Part shown: positions 59,105 to 64,000 of the stretch, one piece after another
Layout: each line of letters starts with the position of its first letter
How positions within the stretch are numbered: the stretch's first letter is position 1
From: Takifugu bimaculatus
Lineage: Eukaryota > Chordata > Actinopteri > Tetraodontiformes > Tetraodontidae
Assembly (NCBI GenBank): GCA_004026145.2
Contig: CP034977.1
Span: forward strand, 5,020,337 to 5,084,336
Direction of reading: 5' to 3'
Length of the DNA: 64,000 nt
Program-made: the position numbers and the translations under genes
The notes under the pieces: generated by a model
The model's input: the letters and a program-made list of their open reading frames with translations, nothing else
What the model was told of the DNA's origin: nothing
The model's database searches: none

Positions 59105-60618
59105 TGGAGCCGGGTCACGGGTGAGGGTCACTGGTGAGGGTCACTGGTGAGAGTCACTGGTGAGGGTCATGGGTCATGGGTGAGGGTCACGGGTGAGGGT
59201 CACGGGCGAGGGTCACGGGCGAGGGTCACTGGTGAGGGTCACTGGTGAGGGTCACGGGCGAGGGTTATGGGCGAGGGTCACGGGTGAGGGTCACGGGTGA
59301 GGGTCACGGGCGAGGGTCACGGGTGAGGGTCACGGGCGAGGGTCACGGGTGAGGGTCACGGGCGAGGGTCACGGGCGAGGGCCACGGGCGAGGGTCACGG
59401 GCGAGGGTCACTGGCGAGGGTCACGGGCGAGAGTCACGGGCGAGGGTCACGGTGAGGGTCATGGGTGAGGGTCACTGGCGAGGGCCACGGGCGAGAGTCA
59501 CGGGCGAGGGGCACGGGCGAGGGTCACGGGTGAGGGTCATGGGTGAGGGTCACGGGCGAGGGTCACGGGCGAGGGTCACGGGTGAGGGTCACTGGTGAGG
59601 GTCACGGGCGAGGGTCACGGGCGAGGGTCACTGGTGAGGGTCACGGGCGAGGGTCACGGGCGAGGGTCATGGGCGAGGGTCAATGGGTGAGGGTCACTGG
59701 AGAGGGTCACGGGCGAGGGTCACGGGCGAGGGTCATGGGTGAGGGTCATGGGTGAGGGTCACTGGTGAGGGTCACGGGCGAGGGTCACTGGTGAGGGTCA
59801 CGGGCGAGGGTCACGGGTGAGGGTCACGGGCGAGGGTCACGGGCGAGGGTCACGGGCGAGGGTCACTGGCGAGGGTCACGGGCGAGAGTCACGGGCGAGG
59901 GTCACGGGTGAGGGTCATGGGTGAGGGTCACTGGCGAGGGCCACGGGCGAGAGTCACGGGCGAGGGCCACGGGCGAGGGTCACGGGTGAGGGTCATGGGT
60001 GAGGGTCACGGGCGAGGGTCACGGGCGAGGGTCACGGGTGAGGGTCACTGGTGAGGGTCACGGGCGAGGGTCACGGGCGAGGGTCACTGGTGAGGGTCAC
60101 GGGCGAGGGTCACGGGCGAGGGTCATGGGCGAGGGTCATGGGTGAGGGTCACTGGTGAGGGTCACGGGCGAGGGTCACGGGCGAGGGTCATGGGTGAGGG
60201 TCATGGGTGAGGGTCACTGGTGAGGGTCACGGGCGAGGGTCACTGGTGAGGGTCACGGGCGAGGGTCACGGGCGAGGGTCATGGGCGAGGGTCACGGGCG
60301 AGGGTCACTGGTGAGGGTCACGGGCGAGGGTCACGGGCGAGGGTCATGGGTGAGGGTCATGGGTGAGGGTCACTGGTGAGGGTCACTGGTGAGGGTCACT
60401 GGTGAGGGTCACGGGTGAGGGTCACGGGCGAGGGTCATGGGTGAGGGTCATGGGTGAGGGTCATGGGTGAGGGTCACGGGTGATGGTCATGGGTGAGGGT
60501 CACTGGTGAGGGTCACTGGTGAGGGTCACGGGTGAGGGTCACGGGTGAGGGTCACGGGCGAGGGTCACGGGTGATGGTCATGGGTGAGGGTCACTGGTGA
60601 GGGTCACTGGTGAGGGCC
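59105..60618. repeat. 13-bp minisatellite, about 115 copies
   Basis: Units of GAGGGTCACGGGC with variants GGTGA, CACTGGT, CATGGGT and GAGAGTCAC. Longer blocks recur (the order at 59500-59760 resembles that at 59970-60240), suggesting segmental duplication within the array. Confidence 0.95.
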
Positions 60619-60649
60619 TCTAGTGGAGCCTCAACCCAACTGCTCCCCG

Positions 60650-60770
60650 ACTCAGTTTTCAGAGGAGAACCTGCGTCTGATCCACGACCAGAACTTCACG
60701 TCCCTGCTGCAGCAGAGGGAGCGAGGAGATGGGCCAGCTGGTGCTGAGCAGCCCTCTGGTGTCCAGAGGT
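60650..60770 (+). CDS. Possible coding exon of an unrecognised gene
   Basis: After TTTTCAG the plus strand reads EENLRLIHDQNFTSLLQQRE, a helical, charged stretch more protein-like than its surroundings. A donor near 60768 (CCAGAG|GTGGAG) is weak. No partner exon was recognised; it may belong to a coiled-coil gene lost in the arrays and gap to the left. Confidence 0.25.
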
Positions 60771-61316
60771 GGAGGAGCCTTTGTTCTACTGAAACCAAGA
60801 CAGATGATTCATTAGCGCTCTTATTGTGAAATTACAACCGTGACCCTGGTCCTCAAAGACCTTCCTGGCGTCGGCCCTGCGGAGCAAAAATGAGGGTCGT
60901 GGAACTCGTGACGGTCGGTGACGAGAACCAAATCTGGCCAGATCATTATTTTGGCCTCCTGGTGTCAGGTTCGGGTCACCACGGTGTCCCTGAGGACCAG
61001 GACCGTGGGACCAACCAGCCCAGGTGAGTCCAGACCAGCTGGGTCACCACTGCCGCCATCAGAACCTGGACTTCTGTGACACGTATGGATTAAAAAGACC
61101 TTTTCCTCTTTTCCATCCTATTTTCTGCTGTTCTTCTTTTGTGAAGCTTTTTTTCCAACACCTGACTGGACTGAAGTGTCTCGCAGCTTCTCCCCGGTAA
61201 ATATTTAACCCCCTCGGCACGCGGAGCCGCCGCTCCACCTCCAGGGACTCTTTTATTGCCAGTGGACCTTGTCCTGCTGCCGTCTCCGCAGGCTCAGACG
61301 CCCTCGGGACTCCGTG

Positions 61317-63606
61317 ATGGCTTCCCCAGGTACGGCTTCTCTCGCCTTTAAACTGTCGACCCTCACGCTTCCAAATGTGGACGGACGTCTCCTGCGTTGT
61401 TAGCATTGTAGCTTCTTGGTTTGTTGCTTTGTGTCGTCAGCGGCGTCAGGGGAAAGTGACTCGGTAACAGCGGTTCTGTGGGTCCATTTGGGTCAGACGG
61501 GACGGGACGGGACCACAGAGGCGTTTGGAACCCCCACAACACCGACAGTAACTTACCTAGACGAGCGCTAGCGGTCGGATCCTGCTGTTGAGACCACTCT
61601 GTTGTGACATAACCAGGTGATAGCAGAGGTTGTTGTGCACAGGTGACTCTACTGTTGCCAAGCTCCGCCCACAATCAGCCATCTTCCAAGCGTTTGGTCC
61701 CACAACAAAGAGCTGCTGCTGAGGTTTCCCTCATTTTAATCCTGAAAGGGTGGAGTAGGTTTGGGCAACATCTGGGGGTGGACATGCCCTTCAGAGACCG
61801 GCCCAACCGTCCTGGAACATGTTGGAGCCGCCTCAGTATTCCTATAAACGTTGGGATATTTATGGAAGTGAAAGCATTCCGAGACAGGTGCAGCTCTGAC
61901 CAGGTGGAACCTTTGTGGGGGTCTTTGTTCATGTCTTCTGTCCTCAAATCCTCAAAAATAAAGACTATCATCAGAAAGGTGTCACCAAAAATACTGACCG
62001 ACGAGGTGGCAGCTGCTTTCTTATGGGGGTATTAAATCTTATGGGGGTATTAAATCTTATGGGGGTATTAAATCTTATGGGGGTATTAAATCTTATGGGG
62101 GTATTAAACGGTGCGTGCCAGCTCCAGTCCCTTCACCTGCTGTAACAGTGCTGTTTGTTTCTGTCACAGATCTGATGCAAGATGTGACGCGATTTCCACG
62201 GTAAGTTCCAGAACCTCTCCCACAAACACACATGTATTTCTACCATTGTGGGGACTTTCATGGACGTAATATCTTCCCCAGTTTTCTACCCTGACCCTCC
62301 CGACTTGCCCCCCGACCCTCCCAACTAGCCCCCTGACCCCCCCACTAGCCCCCTGACCCTCCCCACTAGCCCCCTGACCCCCCCACTAGCCCCCTGACCC
62401 CCCTACTAGTATTTTGATAGCAAGAACACACATGCACGTTTGCAAACGTGCACTGTTGGAACTCTATTGTTGGTCATGTGACTGGAGCTAAAAGCTAATT
62501 GGTGCTGGCAGCAGAGGTCAGAGGTCAGAGGTCAGAGCTTTGCAGAACGTCGCTGCACAGCACTGGTTTCCTCTCTACTTTTTTAGGTGTTTTCGTTGAA
62601 GTTGGTTTTTAACTGGTTTTACTGGTTCGACTGTAAATATTCATGTTGCTGTTCAAATACTCACAACACATGAGGAAAGTGGTGGATTAGGAAATGCAAG
62701 AAGGGAGAAGAGCAGGAAAAGCTGCTATTAACAGACGACAACCAGCCAGAAGAACTTTGTGAAGAACCTGAAGAACCTGGAGAAGCTGGAGAAGCTGGAG
62801 AAGCTGGAGAAGAGCAGCAGAGTTCCTATCAGGAAGATCGAGGAACCTGAGACACGAGTAAAGGAACCGAGGCACAAATGCTCGGAGCAAGGTTAGCATA
62901 GTTCCCACTGACGGCTCCTTCAGGATCCTCAGGATTTAGGTGCTAACCTGGAACCATTCCCACATTCGGAGGACTTTGTCACAATCCGAAGTTCACCTCC
63001 AAAGTACTTTAATTCTGCTAAACTCGGATGGAGGAGGAGACGATTAACCGTTAAGCTCCGAGTTCCTTAAAGCTAACGGTGATCTTTGTTTCTTGTGTTG
63101 TCAGTTTCACCTTCAATCCAAAGGAAGGGATCGATAATCCGGCTCTGGTCATCTCCGATGATCCCGGTGAGGTTTGGTGGCCCTCAAAGCCTCTCCTGAA
63201 GCTTCCCATGGTGCTGATTCTCCTGTGTGTGCAGAACCTGAGCCCGGTCCAGTACCCAGACTGTGCCACCTGAAGTGCCTGGAGGGGCAGAACTTTGGCT
63301 TCTACCTGCAGGTGGACCAGAGCAGCTCGGCTTTGGAGGTCCGGGTCGTGGAGCCGTGGAGCCCAGCTGAGCTCAGTGGCCTCAGAGAAGCAGACAGAGT
63401 CCTGGAGGTCAACGAGGAATTTGTGGACAAGATGGACATTCGCAGGGTTGGTGTCCAAGCCTGAAGCCTCTGAGGACATTTGCTTTATTATTTTGGACAT
63501 CGGTGACAAAGGTTCTTGTCTTTGTTCCTGCCAGGTGGTCAGGAAGATCCGGTCCTGTGGACTAAACCTGTTCATGCTGGTGCTGAACCGAGAAGACTAC
63601 CAACAG
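61317..63606 (+). CDS. pdzd3: NHERF4/PDZD3-like PDZ scaffold, 5' part
   Basis: NHERF-family proteins anchor transporters and receptors at epithelial apical membranes through PDZ domains. Five exons join in phase: 61317-61329, 62170-62200, 63105-63166, 63235-63446, 63535-63606 (130 residues, then a donor GTACTT, so the gene continues past the window). The protein starts MASPDLMQDVTRFPRFTFNP and continues KEGIDNPALVISDD, then one PDZ domain. This has the carboxylate-binding loop NFGFYLQV, EPWSPAELSGLREADRVLEV and HR-type helix residues in VVRKIRSCGLNLFMLVLNRE. The KEGIDNPAL leader before PDZ1 resembles the fish PDZD3 type, but NHERF1/PDZK1 relatives are not excluded. The first coding exon is only 13 nt. 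Confidence 0.65.
62022..62108. repeat. 18-bp repeat in PDZD3-like intron
   Basis: Five copies of CTTATGGGGGTATTAAAT in the second intron. A C-rich repeat (CCCTGACCCCCCCACTAGC) follows at 62285-62408. Confidence 0.9.
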
Positions 63607-64000
63607 GTACTTTGTCCTCAAATTTGGGATCTCTGACACGAACACGACCGCTGCTCCTTCAGTCCCTGGTCTCAGAACACTGAAGGTGGTTCCTCAGCCA
63701 AGGACCATGGACCATGAAGACCTGCTGCCCCTTTCAGTGGGGATGGGGGGGGGGGGGGGTAATGAACCATCAACCAATCAGGTTTTGTAGGACAAAAAAA
63801 GCTGTTTGGATCCAAGTTGAAAATTCCAAAACTAAAAGACGTCACGTTTGTCTCGAGGCCAAAGGTTCCTGGTTCAGGACCCAGCAGAGCCGTCGGATCT
63901 TAATCCAGAGTGGTCGGATGTGTCTAGTCTAGGACATGGGACGCCTGGAGCTAACCTGGAATTCTCCGTGGGCAGTGTTGTCTTGAGACGGACTGTTTTG

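Noticed and set aside
1..64000. tRNA, rRNA or microRNA genes
   Set aside because: None was recognised by eye. Absence is not proven without a covariance-model scan.

Overview
The window is vertebrate nuclear DNA, almost certainly from a teleost fish. Genes are split into many short exons with GT/AG borders and compact introns. Protein sequences match vertebrate families, and the mobile elements are types common in fish (L2/Maui- and RTE-like LINEs, pogo, Ty3/gypsy, an ERV). The species cannot be read from the sequence. CLIP3, a COX7A gene and SUPT5H lie on human 19q13 (from memory), so the left half looks like conserved synteny.

Layout. 1-1.8 kb: no clear gene. 1.8-10.2 kb (+): CLIP3, with its last coding exon missing next to an assembly gap (11480-11579). 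11.6-14.7 kb: pogo remnant and a LINE interrupted by a Ty3/gypsy remnant. 14.85-15.7 kb (-): COX7A, first exon not found. 15.7-19 kb: a hAT-like end and three tandem arrays. 19.05-21.03 kb: 42-bp array carrying a CCAAT box in every unit, ending just before the start codon of a secreted RNase T2-like gene (21.05-23.3 kb, +). 23.6-33.2 kb (-): complete SUPT5H, 29 coding exons, 1082 residues, tail to tail with the RNase gene. 34.16 kb (+): intronless TRIAP1, head to head with SUPT5H. 35-38.3 kb: degenerate TTAGGG array. 39.3-49.1 kb: nested transposons (ERV 3' end, RTE-type LINE, two solo LTRs) in and beside a decayed SAMD3-like multicopy gene whose single proline/tyrosine motif has grown to 20 copies. 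50.5-53.3 kb (-): an interleukin-15-like cytokine gene in four exons, with a telomere-like array in one intron. 54.0-57.4 kb: 20-bp array. Gap at 58068-58167. 59.1-60.6 kb: 13-bp array. 61.3-63.6 kb (+): start of a NHERF4/PDZD3-like PDZ gene running off the window.

The genes are unrelated housekeeping, immune and scaffold genes, not an operon or one pathway. The distinctive feature is tandem repetition: about 20 kb of 64 kb is mini- or microsatellite. Several arrays grew from functional sequence (a splice donor, a promoter-type CCAAT box, a LINE coding segment, a protein motif). Exons were assigned by reading splice sites and reading phase by eye; no alignment was run.
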